Source: an uncultured Sutterella sp. (lineage in GTDB: Bacteria > Pseudomonadota > Gammaproteobacteria > Burkholderiales > Burkholderiaceae_F). From it: a DNA stretch of 64,000 nucleotides. The stretch lies in the NCBI GenBank assembly GCA_900542805.1, contig UQOW01000008.1, forward strand, positions 1 to 64,000, in the 5' to 3' direction. The notes beneath the pieces were generated by a model. The model was not told where the DNA came from, did not search any database, and saw only the letters and a list, made by a program, of their open reading frames with translations. The translations under genes and the position numbers were made by a program. Below are positions 16,185-25,254 of this stretch, in pieces (within the stretch, counting starts at the first letter, position 1; every line of letters begins with the position of its first letter).

Positions 16185-17562
16185 GACGGCCTCCCGCTTC
16201 GCGTAAGGCCAGGGCAATGCGGGCACTGCTTGTCGGGTTATAAAGCGGCGTTGTTCCCGAAGAGCCGAGAATGAGCATGCGGTAATAAAGATCCCGAAGG
16301 TTCATTGCGGCCTGCGAGGCCTTGATATGCACATAGGCATCTTTCGGGTCGGCTGTCGTAAAGGCAACGCAGGCGCGGTCCATGGTCTCGAGAGCGCGCA
16401 GATTGTGGGAGGTAAAAATCAGTTGTCCCATGCCGCGCTGCGAGATGATGCGTAGCAGTTCCCCGAGTAGGTACTCGAAAACGCCGGAATCCAGTTCATC
16501 GATAGCCACCGTAACCGATGCCTCGTTGTAGACACAAATCAAGAGGTTTAAAACGGAGATTATTTTTTTGATGCCCTCGGATTCGTAACGAAGCGGTATG
16601 GGCTCACGGCTTTTAAGCGAGGAAAGTTCCAAAACGGCAACAGCTTCACCCTTCGGACCGAGTGCGGTTGAGACTCGCTTGGCAACAATCGCCAACCCCG
16701 GAATCATTTCCTTAAGGACAAGGTTCATTTGCGCGACGAGCTTTTCTAGGGCAGGGAGCTTTTCGACAGCCACCTTCACAGGATCTGTCAGCGGCAAAAG
16801 AAGGAGCCCTCCGCTTAGTGTCGCCGGTGTGTTTTCACCGATGCCGTCGGTGTGTAGTGTCAGTCCCGTACCGGTCGTATCCGAGACGAAAAATTCGGTT
16901 TTCCCGTAAGTAACAAGCCGCTCAAGTACGCCGAGGACCTTGTAAAGGGCCCTGTTTTTTTTCGGATTACTTCCTAGGCAATCCGTGAGGGCTTCCTTCA
17001 GAGTCGGGGAAAAGAGAAACGACGTTCCCTTTTCTCGCGTCAGTTCCCGAGCAACACTCAGCGCCATACGGCGGCTTTTATCAGGCCTGACAAACTCTTT
17101 AAAACGCGATTGCGGTCCGAAAGGTAAATCGTCCGTTGTCGTATCGATTAAGAGTGTCTTGCGGGCTTTTCCGTCTTTGCCTTTTAAAGCCACCGAAAGC
17201 TTTTCTCCGGCAAGGACACTTGCCGTGGCGTTGACTAGCCCCGAAGGCGGGCTTTGTAAGAAAACTTCGTAAGAAAGAAGGGTTTTCTCATCCTCGTTTG
17301 CAAGACAAAAGTCATAGGTGATGTGGGCTTTTTCGGCATCAATCCGAATGCATTCGGCAAGAGACTTTTCCAGGGCGCGTCCGACAAGAAGAGTTTTAAG
17401 CCCGGCTAAGGCGCGGATAAGGGCCGACTTTCCCGATCCGTTTTGACCGTAAAGTCCCAAGACGCTCCCGCCGTTTTCCAGTTCCGGGAATGTCAGTTTC
17501 CCATGGATGACGTTCTTAAAGTTCTCGAGCGTCAAGGCCGTTAAGCGAACACACGATGCCAT
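16177..17562 (-). CDS. ABC/SMC-like AAA ATPase of a putative two-gene defence module
   Basis: A 461-residue ATPase of the AAA_15/AAA_21 (RecF/OLD-like) class. It opens LTALTLENFKNVIHGKL, the typical RecF-like strand, followed by Walker A GLYGQNGSGKS (K45). A compact signature ESEGIKKI is at about 327-334, Walker B VTVAIDELDSG at 350-360, and the switch His in FTSHNL (H386). The ATPase lobe is interrupted by a long insert (about residues 90-300) as in OLD-like proteins, but no TOPRIM domain is fused: that function seems to be in the coupled downstream gene. GGAGG lies 8 bases before the ATG. Five 10-base-spaced repeats lie about 180 bases upstream. Defence function is inferred; related proteins act as phage sensors. 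Confidence 0.75.
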   Translation of the reverse strand: MASCVRLTALTLENFKNVIHGKLTFPELENGGSVLGLYGQNGSGKSALIRALAGLKTLLVGRALEKSLAECIRIDAEKAHITYDFCLANEDEKTLLSYEVFLQSPPSGLVNATASVLAGEKLSVALKGKDGKARKTLLIDTTTDDLPFGPQSRFKEFVRPDKSRRMALSVARELTREKGTSFLFSPTLKEALTDCLGSNPKKNRALYKVLGVLERLVTYGKTEFFVSDTTGTGLTLHTDGIGENTPATLSGGLLLLPLTDPVKVAVEKLPALEKLVAQMNLVLKEMIPGLAIVAKRVSTALGPKGEAVAVLELSSLKSREPIPLRYESEGIKKIISVLNLLICVYNEASVTVAIDELDSGVFEYLLGELLRIISQRGMGQLIFTSHNLRALETMDRACVAFTTADPKDAYVHIKASQAAMNLRDLYYRMLILGSSGTTPLYNPTSSARIALALREAGGRHD

Positions 17563-17740
17563 AACAACACCTCCGAAACAAGACGGGCTTATTGTCCCAT
17601 TTTAGCGAACTCATCCAAGTTGAAAGCGTGTTTAGGTGTTCTTCGGAAGTCTCCTCTTGACCGTCTGTACCGTATAGCCTTCGGTCTCATGTCCGGAGCA
17701 GTGGTCTATAAACGGGAGAGGGAGCAGAATGCATGGGGGT

Positions 17741-17784
17741 ATACGAAACTCTACGGTTTTATACGGCAATATACAGTCGCATAC
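17741..17784 (-). promoter_or_regulatory. Five helically phased GTAT repeats upstream of the ATPase operon
   Basis: On the minus strand GTAT (one copy GTAG) recurs five times at exactly 10-base intervals, at plus-strand positions 17741, 17751, 17761, 17771 and 17781. The bases between the cores differ, so this is not a simple tandem duplication. Sites one helical turn apart are typical of cooperative DNA-binding proteins. The array is in the 293-base gap between spoT and the ATPase gene. A further ATACGG-containing stretch in the opposite orientation is near 17670. Confidence 0.5.
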
Positions 17785-17855
17785 ATCCTTGCCTGACGGA
17801 GTGTCGCAACCCAAGCATCTGCCTACTTTAAGAAAGAGAGACAGACCGGGTTTAT

Positions 17856-20156
17856 CTAGTTGGATGCTTTAACGGGAATCGGGCGGTTGCTGTCGAACAT
17901 ACGACATACGCTCACAACGGTTTCGATTCCTTTGATTTCCTGCAAGATGCGCTCTAAGTGGGTCGTATCTCGAACCTGAATCATCAGACGGATGGTGTGG
18001 GTTTTCCCCGATTCCTGATCGGTAATTCCGACGCCCGTAATCGAAGAGCGCAGTTTGGCAAGTTCTGTAGCTGTTCTCGCGAGTGTGGCTCGCTCATCGG
18101 TTGTCACAATCAGAACCGGAACGGCAAAAAGGGCCTCTGTTTGGGATTCCTCTTTCCACTGGGCCGGCATCCAACGCGAAGAATCAAGTTTGCGACCGCG
18201 TGAGACGTGATCGCAATCGGCTCTGTGGACACTTAATCCCAAACCGGTTCGCATAAAGCCCCAAATCGCGTCGCCCGGAATCGGGTGGCAGCAGCCGGCA
18301 AGCTGGACGGCCACGCCTTCAGTACCGTGAATCGTTACGGGCACGCGACTTGTCGCCGGAGCTTTTTCCTGCGCCAGGCTTGTGATACGCGAAATCAAAA
18401 CGGCAGCAAAGAGCTTGCCGAGCCCTACGTCTTGTAGGAGAGATTGTCGATTCGGTTCGTTGGTTTCTTTCAAAATCTTGTACCAAATCGGTTCCGGAAC
18501 CGTATTGATGTCGAGTTTGGCCTCTAAAGCCGCCTTTTTTAACGCTTCCTGCCCGAGATTCACGGATTCTTCGGGGTTGCGCTCGCGCAAGAATTCACGA
18601 ATCTTGGCCCGGGCTTTGCCCGTACGCACGAAGCGCAGCCATTCGGGAGCCGGATGTGAGGTCGGATCGGTGAGGATTTCGACCATGTCGCCGTTTCTCA
18701 GTTTCTTAGAAAGCGGAGCCTCTTCGCCGTTGACGCGACAAGCCACGGCTCCGTTTCCGATACCGGTGTGAATTTGGTAAGCAAAATCAATCGGGGTGGC
18801 GCCTTGCGGCAGTGACAGAATTCGGCTCTTGGGTGTAAAAACGTAGATGCGGTCCGGGAATAGGTCAATCTTGATGTTTTCGATAAATTCCGAGGGGTCC
18901 GATGTCGTCCGCTGAATTTCCATTAGGCTTTGGAGCCAGTTGGAAACAAGGTTTTGAATTTCACTTGTGTCCATGCCGTCGCCGTAAAGCCAATGAGCCA
19001 GAATGCCTTTCTCGGCAATGCGGTGCATCTTTTCGGTACGAATCTGGTATTCAACCGGGGTGCCTGAAGGACCGATAACCGTCGTGTGCAGACTCTGGTA
19101 GCCGTTAGCTTTCGGGATGGCGATAAAGTCTTTAAAGCGTCGATTGACGGGTTTGTAGAGTTTATGTAAGGCCCCGAGCGTTAAGTAGCACTCTTCGACC
19201 GTGCGTACGATGATACGAAACCCGTAGACGTCCAACACGTCGGAAAATGAGGCATGCGAATCGCGCATGCGGTTGTAAATTCCGTAAATGGTTTTGTCGC
19301 GCCCCTGAATGCGTGCTCGAATGTTGGATTTGGGAAGAGCCTCCCGCGTTTCTTTGAGGATGCGCTCTAAGACGGCACGGCGTTTGTCACGGGTGCGAAG
19401 AACATTGATGCGAAGAATTTCGTAGCGTCTCGGATATTGATTGATAAACGCCAGTTCCTGCAATTCCCGAAATAGGCCGTTAAGTCCCAAGCGGTGGGCA
19501 ATCGGCACATAGATTTCCAGAGTTTCCGTGGCAATGCGCCGGCGTTTTTCCGGGCGCATCACGCCGAGCGTACGCATGTTATGCAATCGGTCGGCAAGTT
19601 TTACGAGGATAACGCGTACGTCGCGACTCATCGCTAAAAGCATCTTGCGAAAACTTTCGGCCTGAGCAATTTCGTTGGAAGAAAAGCTTATCTTCGTGAG
19701 CTTACTCACTCCGTCAACAAGGTCGGCAATCTGTACGCCGAAGCGCTGGACCATCTCGAACTTGCCCATGCCGGTGTCTTCTAAAACATCGTGCAAAAGA
19801 CCGGCGCAAATCGTATCGGCATCCATGTGCCATTGGGCTAGGATGGAGGCAACTGCCAAGGGGTGGGTGATGTACGGCTCTCCGGATTTACGAAACTGCC
19901 CTAAATGCGCTTCGTCAGCGCACCTAAAGGCGTCTTTGACTTTGTCGATATCCGATTGGGCTAGATAAATCGCGCAGCGATCTAAAAGTTCTGCGCTCGT
20001 GACAATCTTGGCCGGTTTAGCCACAGAGAAAAAGAGCGGCAAATCAGCCGAGTCATCGAGCGCGTTTTCAGCACGGTCTAAGTACGCAACGTCATAGTCC
20101 TCGTCGCGTTCGGAGGATTGATTCGGCGAAGAAATTTTCCTCGTTGCTGTATCCAT
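17856..20156 (-). CDS. spoT: Bifunctional (p)ppGpp synthetase/hydrolase SpoT/Rel
   Basis: A 766-residue long RSH enzyme. The hydrolase domain has the HD motif (ITHPLAVA ... LLHDVLEDT) and VKLADRLHNMRTL. The synthetase domain has RFKDFIAIPKANGYQSLHT; the RFKD (RxKD) form is typical of bifunctional enzymes, whereas RelA has an acidic motif there. A TGS domain (IYVFTPKSRILSLPQGATPIDFAYQIH) and a C-terminal ACT-like domain follow. It makes and degrades the starvation alarmone and is the only long RSH in the window. It lies 83 bases after rpoZ in the conserved gmk-rpoZ-spoT order. Confidence 0.96.
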   Translation of the reverse strand: MDTATRKISSPNQSSERDEDYDVAYLDRAENALDDSADLPLFFSVAKPAKIVTSAELLDRCAIYLAQSDIDKVKDAFRCADEAHLGQFRKSGEPYITHPLAVASILAQWHMDADTICAGLLHDVLEDTGMGKFEMVQRFGVQIADLVDGVSKLTKISFSSNEIAQAESFRKMLLAMSRDVRVILVKLADRLHNMRTLGVMRPEKRRRIATETLEIYVPIAHRLGLNGLFRELQELAFINQYPRRYEILRINVLRTRDKRRAVLERILKETREALPKSNIRARIQGRDKTIYGIYNRMRDSHASFSDVLDVYGFRIIVRTVEECYLTLGALHKLYKPVNRRFKDFIAIPKANGYQSLHTTVIGPSGTPVEYQIRTEKMHRIAEKGILAHWLYGDGMDTSEIQNLVSNWLQSLMEIQRTTSDPSEFIENIKIDLFPDRIYVFTPKSRILSLPQGATPIDFAYQIHTGIGNGAVACRVNGEEAPLSKKLRNGDMVEILTDPTSHPAPEWLRFVRTGKARAKIREFLRERNPEESVNLGQEALKKAALEAKLDINTVPEPIWYKILKETNEPNRQSLLQDVGLGKLFAAVLISRITSLAQEKAPATSRVPVTIHGTEGVAVQLAGCCHPIPGDAIWGFMRTGLGLSVHRADCDHVSRGRKLDSSRWMPAQWKEESQTEALFAVPVLIVTTDERATLARTATELAKLRSSITGVGITDQESGKTHTIRLMIQVRDTTHLERILQEIKGIETVVSVCRMFDSNRPIPVKASN

Positions 20157-20239
20157 GCTTGTCCCCGGTCGGGTCTTGTGCCCCGAGGGCTTTCAACAAT
20201 GGGTGCGAGAGCTCTCGCAACGCCGAAGAACGCCGGTTT

Positions 20240-20440
20240 TCAGGAGACGCGCTCGAGCATTTCCTTACCGATAAAGCCCTGCTCGATTTCGCGCAGCGCA
20301 ATGACGGTATACTTGTCTTTGGTATCGACCTTCGGAGCATGTCCCTGAGCGAGCATGCGAGCTCGGTAAGTCGCGCAAAGAACCAGTTCGAAGCGGTTTG
20401 TCACCTTTTTCAGGCAATCTTCAACAGTAATACGTGCCAT
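20240..20440 (-). CDS. rpoZ: DNA-directed RNA polymerase omega subunit
   Basis: A 66-residue protein starting MARITVEDCLKKVTNRFELV, with the omega core YRARMLAQGH and the conserved VIALREIEQG. Omega helps assemble RNA polymerase and forms part of a ppGpp binding site with beta-prime, which fits its position next to spoT. Length is on the short side but normal for betaproteobacteria. No near RBS consensus stands out. In most relatives gmk is directly upstream; here a gene remnant lies in between. Confidence 0.95.
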   Translation of the reverse strand: MARITVEDCLKKVTNRFELVLCATYRARMLAQGHAPKVDTKDKYTVIALREIEQGFIGKEMLERVS

Positions 20441-20489
20441 GTGAGTTCAATCGGTTTGAATTCGGAAAAAGGAAATTTTATAACAAAAA

Positions 20490-20858
20490 TCACAAAAAAA
20501 TCACAGCATCCGAGCAAAAAGAAGTCGTAGCAAGACCAAGTAACGAGGTCGGGACGACGTCCGGATGCATGGGATAAAAAACTTCGTGTGTCGCCGCGCG
20601 CCTTCTTGCGAAGTTTCCTTGTTCCGTGAGACGTTGCATCAAACGATAGGATGCCTGAACGTTGATTTGCAGCAAGCCGATGACATCCGACCGAGTCATG
20701 TCCGCACTTTCCGTAGCAACCCGTAGAACCAGTTCTTCATGCCTCAAGGTTCTGATATCGGACTGGCGCCTGTACTTAATCGTTTGATTCTGCGCCTTGT
20801 AGACCGCTCCAGTGAGACTGTATTCCTGAGCCTTGCCGGCGCCGACGGCTTCGATAAA
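20490..20858 (-). pseudogene. C-terminal remnant of an ATP-binding/winged-helix regulator (AlbA_2-type)
   Basis: One frame from just after a TGA (20859-20861) to 20490 has no proper start but reads as the tail of a common gut-bacterial protein: GAGKAQEYSLTGAVYK, then QNQTIKYRRQSDIRTLRHEELVL, then a winged-helix region MTRSDVIGLLQINVQASYRLMQRL. This pattern is typical of the C-terminus of AlbA_2/DUF4062-like ATP-binding transcriptional regulators. The N-terminal domain is absent, and the last residues are not typical. It is embedded between gmk and rpoZ, which are otherwise neighbours in related genomes. Its short track form (20490-20747) begins MRHEELVL and would not be a functional protein alone. 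Family call is moderate. Confidence 0.6.
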
Positions 20859-20954
20859 TCATCTCTTTGATGGATATCTCGATCTGCTGCCGAGTCCGAG
20901 TGGAGCCTAAAGGGCTGTGAGCGACTCAAGGTGCCTGGCGATTTCAGAAGTATT

Positions 20955-21590
20955 TCACAAGCCGAATGAGGCAAAAAGGGCCTTCTTGGCGTTTTTTTGA
21001 GCTTCAAACGCCAGTCGCGAGGCTTTGACAATCGTATGGAGCTCCTCGCAGGCCTTTTCAAAATCGTCATTGATGACAATGTAATCAAAGTGCGGGGCTT
21101 GACTGATTTCTAAAGCCGCTCCGGCCAGGCGCCTGGCAATCACATCGGGGGCATCGGTTGCTCGTCCCCTGAGGCGCTTTTCCAAAACAGACATCGAGGG
21201 CGGAAGAATGAATACAGCCGTCGCTTTCGGGAAAAGCGTTTTAATTTGGCGCGCTCCCTGCCAGTCGATTTCCAAAATGATGTCAGCCCCGAGCGACAGT
21301 TCCTTTTCAATCCAGATGCGGCACGTTCCGTAGTAGTTACCGTGCACGTAGGCCGTCTCCAGAAAATCTCCGGCTGCCTTTTTTCGGTTAAATTCCTCAA
21401 GCGTCACGAAGTTGTAATCGATGCCGTTTGTTTCGCCTGTGCGCGGTGCACGGGTGGTGTAGGACACGGACATTTTTAAGCGCCCGTCTCGGGCAATTAA
21501 GGCCTTATTAAGGGAACTTTTTCCGGCGCCTGAGGGGGCCGAAACGATAAAAAGGTGTCCGCGGGGACCTTCGATTTCAGGAGCAGGCAT
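20955..21590 (-). CDS. gmk: Guanylate kinase
   Basis: A 211-residue enzyme (from ATG 21590) with the P-loop VSAPSGAGKSSL, the GMP-binding segment SVSYTTRAPRTGETNGIDYNFVT, and LEIDWQGARQI. It phosphorylates GMP to GDP in the cytoplasm, upstream of GTP and (p)ppGpp synthesis. The frame is open further to 21659, but the added 23 residues are not family-like, so the start MPAPEIEGPRG is preferred even though its RBS is weak. It is the first gene of the gmk-(remnant)-rpoZ-spoT group. Confidence 0.95.
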   Translation of the reverse strand: MPAPEIEGPRGHLFIVSAPSGAGKSSLNKALIARDGRLKMSVSYTTRAPRTGETNGIDYNFVTLEEFNRKKAAGDFLETAYVHGNYYGTCRIWIEKELSLGADIILEIDWQGARQIKTLFPKATAVFILPPSMSVLEKRLRGRATDAPDVIARRLAGAALEISQAPHFDYIVINDDFEKACEELHTIVKASRLAFEAQKNAKKALFASFGL

Positions 21591-21833
21591 AATTTTCAAT
21601 AGAACGCAAAAATTCGTTATCAGGGAAACCGACGTCAGGTTTTCCGGACCGGACGGCAAGGCGCATCTTAAAAAGTGGGGTGTGCTTTGCGCTAATATCT
21701 GAGTCCTCTTGAAGCGGGCAGTTTAGCAGAGCCGTACTCTGCCGTAAGCCGAAAGAGGCTCGAAGAACACTGATTTTTCTGTGTGCCGGTGCAAGATGTT
21801 TCTTGTCCGAGGCCCATAGGTTGGAGACGCACG

Positions 21834-24080
21834 ATGCAGTACCACTTCCCGGTTGTCATCATTGACGAACACTACAACGCGCAAAACGCAAGCGGACTCG
21901 GGATTCGCGGTCTGGCGCAGGCACTCGAAGCGCTTGGCATGGAGGTGACGGCCGCGACGGCCTATTCGGACATGGCCAATATCGCAGCACACGCGAGCCG
22001 CGCTTCGGCGTTTATCGTAGGTCTTGTGGATGCGGACTTTCCGAAGGCCGGCAAAGAAAACGATACGGTGCACGAGTTGCGCGATTTCGTACGTAAGGTT
22101 CGCGTCTGTAGCCCTGATGTGCCGATTTTCCTATACGGAGAAACCAAAAGCGCCGCCGCCGTTCCCAACGATGTTACACGTGAATTACACGGGTTTATCC
22201 ACATGTTCGAGGATACTCCCGAATTTGTGGCACGCTACATCGCCCGGGAAGCCAGGGAATATTTAGAGAGCCTTCCGCCGCCTTTTTTCAAGGCACTTAC
22301 CCAATATGCAGCCGGTTCCTCGTATTCGTGGCACTGTCCGGGCCACTCGGGGGGCGTGGCATTTTTAAAAAGCCCGGTCGGGCAAATGTTTCATCAGTTT
22401 TTCGGCGAAAACATGCTGCGCGCGGATGTCTGTAATGCCGTTGAAGAACTCGGGCAACTTTTGGAACACACGGGCCCGGTGGCCAAGTCCGAGAAAAATG
22501 CAGCGCGCATCTTCGGATGCGACCACCTCTTTTTTGTCACGAACGGCACGTCGACCTCCAATAAGATTGTCTGGAATTATGCCGTGGCGCCGGGCGACGT
22601 GGTCGTCGTCGATCGCAACTGCCATAAATCGATTTTGCACGCCATTACGCTCACGGGAGCCATTCCCGTCTTTTTAACGCCCACACGCAATCAGTACGGC
22701 ATCATCGGACCGATTCCGAAAAAAGAGTTTTCCATTAAAGAGATTGTGAAGAAAATTCGCGCGAACCCTCTCATTAAAGATAAGAGCGCTCGTCCGAGAA
22801 TCCTGACTCTGACGCAATCAACGTACGACGGCATTGTCTACAACGACGAAGAGATTAAAAAGGGTTTAGACGGCCAGGTCGATATCCTTCATTTTGACGA
22901 GGCGTGGCTCCCGCATGCAGCGTTTCATCCTTTTTATCGGAACATGCACGCCATTGATCCGGCCAAGTCCCGCACGAAAGAAAGTCTCGTGTTTGCGACG
23001 CACTCGACGCATAAGCTCTTGGCCGGAATTTCTCAGGCAAGCCAGATTTGTGCGGAAAACTCCGAGACAAGAAAACTGGACCTGGCGAGCTTTAATGAAT
23101 CCTTTCTCATGCACACGTCCACCTCGCCCCAGTACGCGATTATCGCAAGCTGCGACGTGGCCGCCTCGATGATGGAAGGGCGTGCCGGGCATGCTCTGGT
23201 CGATGAATCGCTTCAGGAGGCGTTGGATTTTCGGCGTGCTATGCGCGAGGTGGCACGCGACTACAAAGACTGGTGGTTTGATGTTTGGGGTCCGAAAAAA
23301 CTTCCGCGTACGGGAATCGGCACACAAAAGGATTGGATGCTCGATGCGGGCGACACGTGGCACGGGTTCGGGGATGTGGCTCCGGGCTTTAACATGCTCG
23401 ATCCGATTAAGGCGACGGTCGTCACACCGGGCTTAAATCTTGATGGGCACTTTGCCAAGACCGGTATTCCGGCAGCCGTTGTTACGAAGTACCTTTCCGA
23501 GCACGGCATCATTGTGGAAAAAACGGGGCTGTATTCGTTTTTCATCATGTTCACCATCGGCATTACCAAGAGCCGATGGAACACGATGGTCACCGAATTG
23601 CAGCAATTTAAAGATGCGTACGACGTCAATGCACCCTTGTGGCGTGTGATGCCTAAATTTATTACCGCCTTCCCGATGTATGAAAATAAGGGCCTCAAAG
23701 ACTTGTGCCAAGCCGTACACGAGGCATATCACGCCGCCGATGTGGCACGCCTTACGACCGATATGTATATCTCGGAGATGCATCCGGCAATGACGCCAAC
23801 AGACGCCTATGCGTGCCTCGTGCACAAAAAGACTGAACGCGTGAAAATCGATGAGCTTGAAGGGCGTATTTCTGCTGTTCTTTTAACGCCGTATCCGCCG
23901 GGAATTCCGCTTTTGGTCCCGGGCGAGCGAGTCAATCATCGCATCGTGCAGTATCTTAAATTTGCCCGTGACTTTACAGCTAAGTTCCCCGGGTTTGAAA
24001 CCGATGTGCACGGACTTGTTAAAGAAAAGGATACGGACGACATCACGGAATATTTCCTCGATTGCGTCCGGGAGAAGTGA
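21834..24080 (+). CDS. adiA: PLP-dependent arginine/lysine/ornithine decarboxylase (arginine type likely)
   Basis: A 748-residue inducible-type amino-acid decarboxylase with the three-part layout: N-terminal response-regulator-like wing (about 1-130), PLP-binding core, C-terminal domain. Core motifs are YSWHCPGHSGGVAFLKSP, the Asp/His in FDEAWLPHAAFHPFY, and the PLP Lys in THSTHKLLAG. Length and the DAGDTWHGFGDV and NLDGHFAKTGIPA segments fit acid-inducible arginine decarboxylase, but lysine or ornithine specificity cannot be excluded by eye. It consumes a proton per turn, so acid tolerance or polyamine supply are both possible. ATG 21834 is chosen for its GGAG site; a longer open frame to 21783 is less likely. 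No antiporter gene is adjacent. Confidence 0.82.
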   Translation: MQYHFPVVIIDEHYNAQNASGLGIRGLAQALEALGMEVTAATAYSDMANIAAHASRASAFIVGLVDADFPKAGKENDTVHELRDFVRKVRVCSPDVPIFLYGETKSAAAVPNDVTRELHGFIHMFEDTPEFVARYIAREAREYLESLPPPFFKALTQYAAGSSYSWHCPGHSGGVAFLKSPVGQMFHQFFGENMLRADVCNAVEELGQLLEHTGPVAKSEKNAARIFGCDHLFFVTNGTSTSNKIVWNYAVAPGDVVVVDRNCHKSILHAITLTGAIPVFLTPTRNQYGIIGPIPKKEFSIKEIVKKIRANPLIKDKSARPRILTLTQSTYDGIVYNDEEIKKGLDGQVDILHFDEAWLPHAAFHPFYRNMHAIDPAKSRTKESLVFATHSTHKLLAGISQASQICAENSETRKLDLASFNESFLMHTSTSPQYAIIASCDVAASMMEGRAGHALVDESLQEALDFRRAMREVARDYKDWWFDVWGPKKLPRTGIGTQKDWMLDAGDTWHGFGDVAPGFNMLDPIKATVVTPGLNLDGHFAKTGIPAAVVTKYLSEHGIIVEKTGLYSFFIMFTIGITKSRWNTMVTELQQFKDAYDVNAPLWRVMPKFITAFPMYENKGLKDLCQAVHEAYHAADVARLTTDMYISEMHPAMTPTDAYACLVHKKTERVKIDELEGRISAVLLTPYPPGIPLLVPGERVNHRIVQYLKFARDFTAKFPGFETDVHGLVKEKDTDDITEYFLDCVREK

Positions 24081-24082
24081 AA

Positions 24083-24982
24083 ATGGCATTAAATATGGTG
24101 TATTTCCCGATTCGGTTGGTCACTGTCTTGACAGTCGAGGCAGCTCCCAAGTTTTTAGCGCGCTTGATTACGAGCGATGCGACAAAGCTGATGCAAGGGT
24201 CTGTCGTGCGCACGGCTCTTTTAAATGCCACCGGGGGACTTTTAGGAATCGTCCTTCTGACGCGAGAAGGGCAGGAGACGTACAAACTGTATTTAACGGA
24301 CGACAATGCCGATGCCCTTGAGGCATGGATTCGTCAGGTCTCTCAGGCTTTCGATGCGGAAGTGCTCTCGGAAAAAGTGCCGATGATGCCGTATTTGGGC
24401 GATTTTGCCGGTCAGGCGCCCTCGCGCGGACATTTTGAAAAAAAGACGCACGTCACGCTCATCAATCGCGGATGGATTTCGTATGCCGTGGGCCCTGAGG
24501 ACGCTTTAAAGTCCCTGATTAAGCAACTAACGGATGCCGGAGTCGAAGAGGGCCCCGTTGAGACCATTGAGGCGCTACGCGTCATGGCACGGGAACCGGC
24601 CCCAGGTCTTGAGTACGATGAGACGACAAGTCCCTTGGAGGCAGGCCTTGAGGATGCGCTGGACTTTTCCGATTCGGACCGTATCTTTATCGGTAGGGCA
24701 CTGACGCAGGCACGCTTTGAAGCCAAAGACTATGAGCGCCTTCATCTTGTGGCCTTTAACATCCCGTTTGACCCGGCGGCTTTAACGGAAATGCCGCTTG
24801 TTGTGGTCGGGGAGCTCGGATATCAGCCGACATCGCTTGTGCGCATTCCGGAGATGAACCTGACGGCTTCTCTCGTGCGACTTCCGCCGAGTATCGAAAT
24901 CGGGACGACTCTCGATGCGCTCGTGAAAACGGATCCGCCCTGCAACGCCAAGTCCGTTTTGGTTGTGTCGCCGCAAGCGTAA
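24083..24982 (+). CDS. GcvT/YgfZ-like folate-binding family protein
   Basis: A 299-residue protein 2 bases downstream of the decarboxylase, with RBS GGAGAAG overlapping its end. The C-terminal half has the aminomethyltransferase-like elements DETTSPLEAGLEDALDF and FIGRALTQARFEA, close in form to the PLEAGL and FIGREAL runs of GcvT. The YgfZ signature KGCYxGQE with its Cys is not present (SDRIFIGRA stands in that place), so it is nearer to GcvT-like domain proteins than to YgfZ. The rest of the glycine cleavage system is absent nearby, so a free-standing role is likely but unknown. Cytoplasmic; function inferred only at fold level. Confidence 0.65.
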   Translation: MALNMVYFPIRLVTVLTVEAAPKFLARLITSDATKLMQGSVVRTALLNATGGLLGIVLLTREGQETYKLYLTDDNADALEAWIRQVSQAFDAEVLSEKVPMMPYLGDFAGQAPSRGHFEKKTHVTLINRGWISYAVGPEDALKSLIKQLTDAGVEEGPVETIEALRVMAREPAPGLEYDETTSPLEAGLEDALDFSDSDRIFIGRALTQARFEAKDYERLHLVAFNIPFDPAALTEMPLVVVGELGYQPTSLVRIPEMNLTASLVRLPPSIEIGTTLDALVKTDPPCNAKSVLVVSPQA

Positions 24983-25010
24983 TCTGCTCTCGTGATATTC
25001 TGAAAATTCT

Positions 25011-25031
25011 GTTCCCGAGTCACTCGGGGAC
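25011..25031. repeat. Near-perfect palindrome after the GcvT-like gene
   Basis: GTTCCCGAGT and ACTCGGGGAC flank a single C (25021), 9 of 10 positions matching as DNA and 10 as RNA with one G-U pair. It lies 29 bases after the stop codon and has no T-run. Possible transcript 3' structure or a protein-binding site. Confidence 0.4.
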
Positions 25032-25254
25032 GGATTTAGCGCGTTTGAAGAGGGACAAGATTGCGATAAACCGCGCAAATTTTCATCAAGTGCCTATGAT
25101 AGAGACCGCACTCGGCGGAAGTCCGTATTCAGGGATGGTATAAGCGAAGTTTTCTTTTTGACGAAGAGCCTTTCAAAACTCAGCCTCAATTGAAAACTGT
25201 CTTCGCGGGAACATCTTTCAATCTACCGAGGTGAAATTGGAGGTTTCAAAAAGT

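Noticed and set aside
17741..17784. Reading the phased repeats as a CRISPR array
   Set aside because: Only 4-base cores repeat, with 6-base spacers; no conserved repeat of 20 or more bases and no cas genes.
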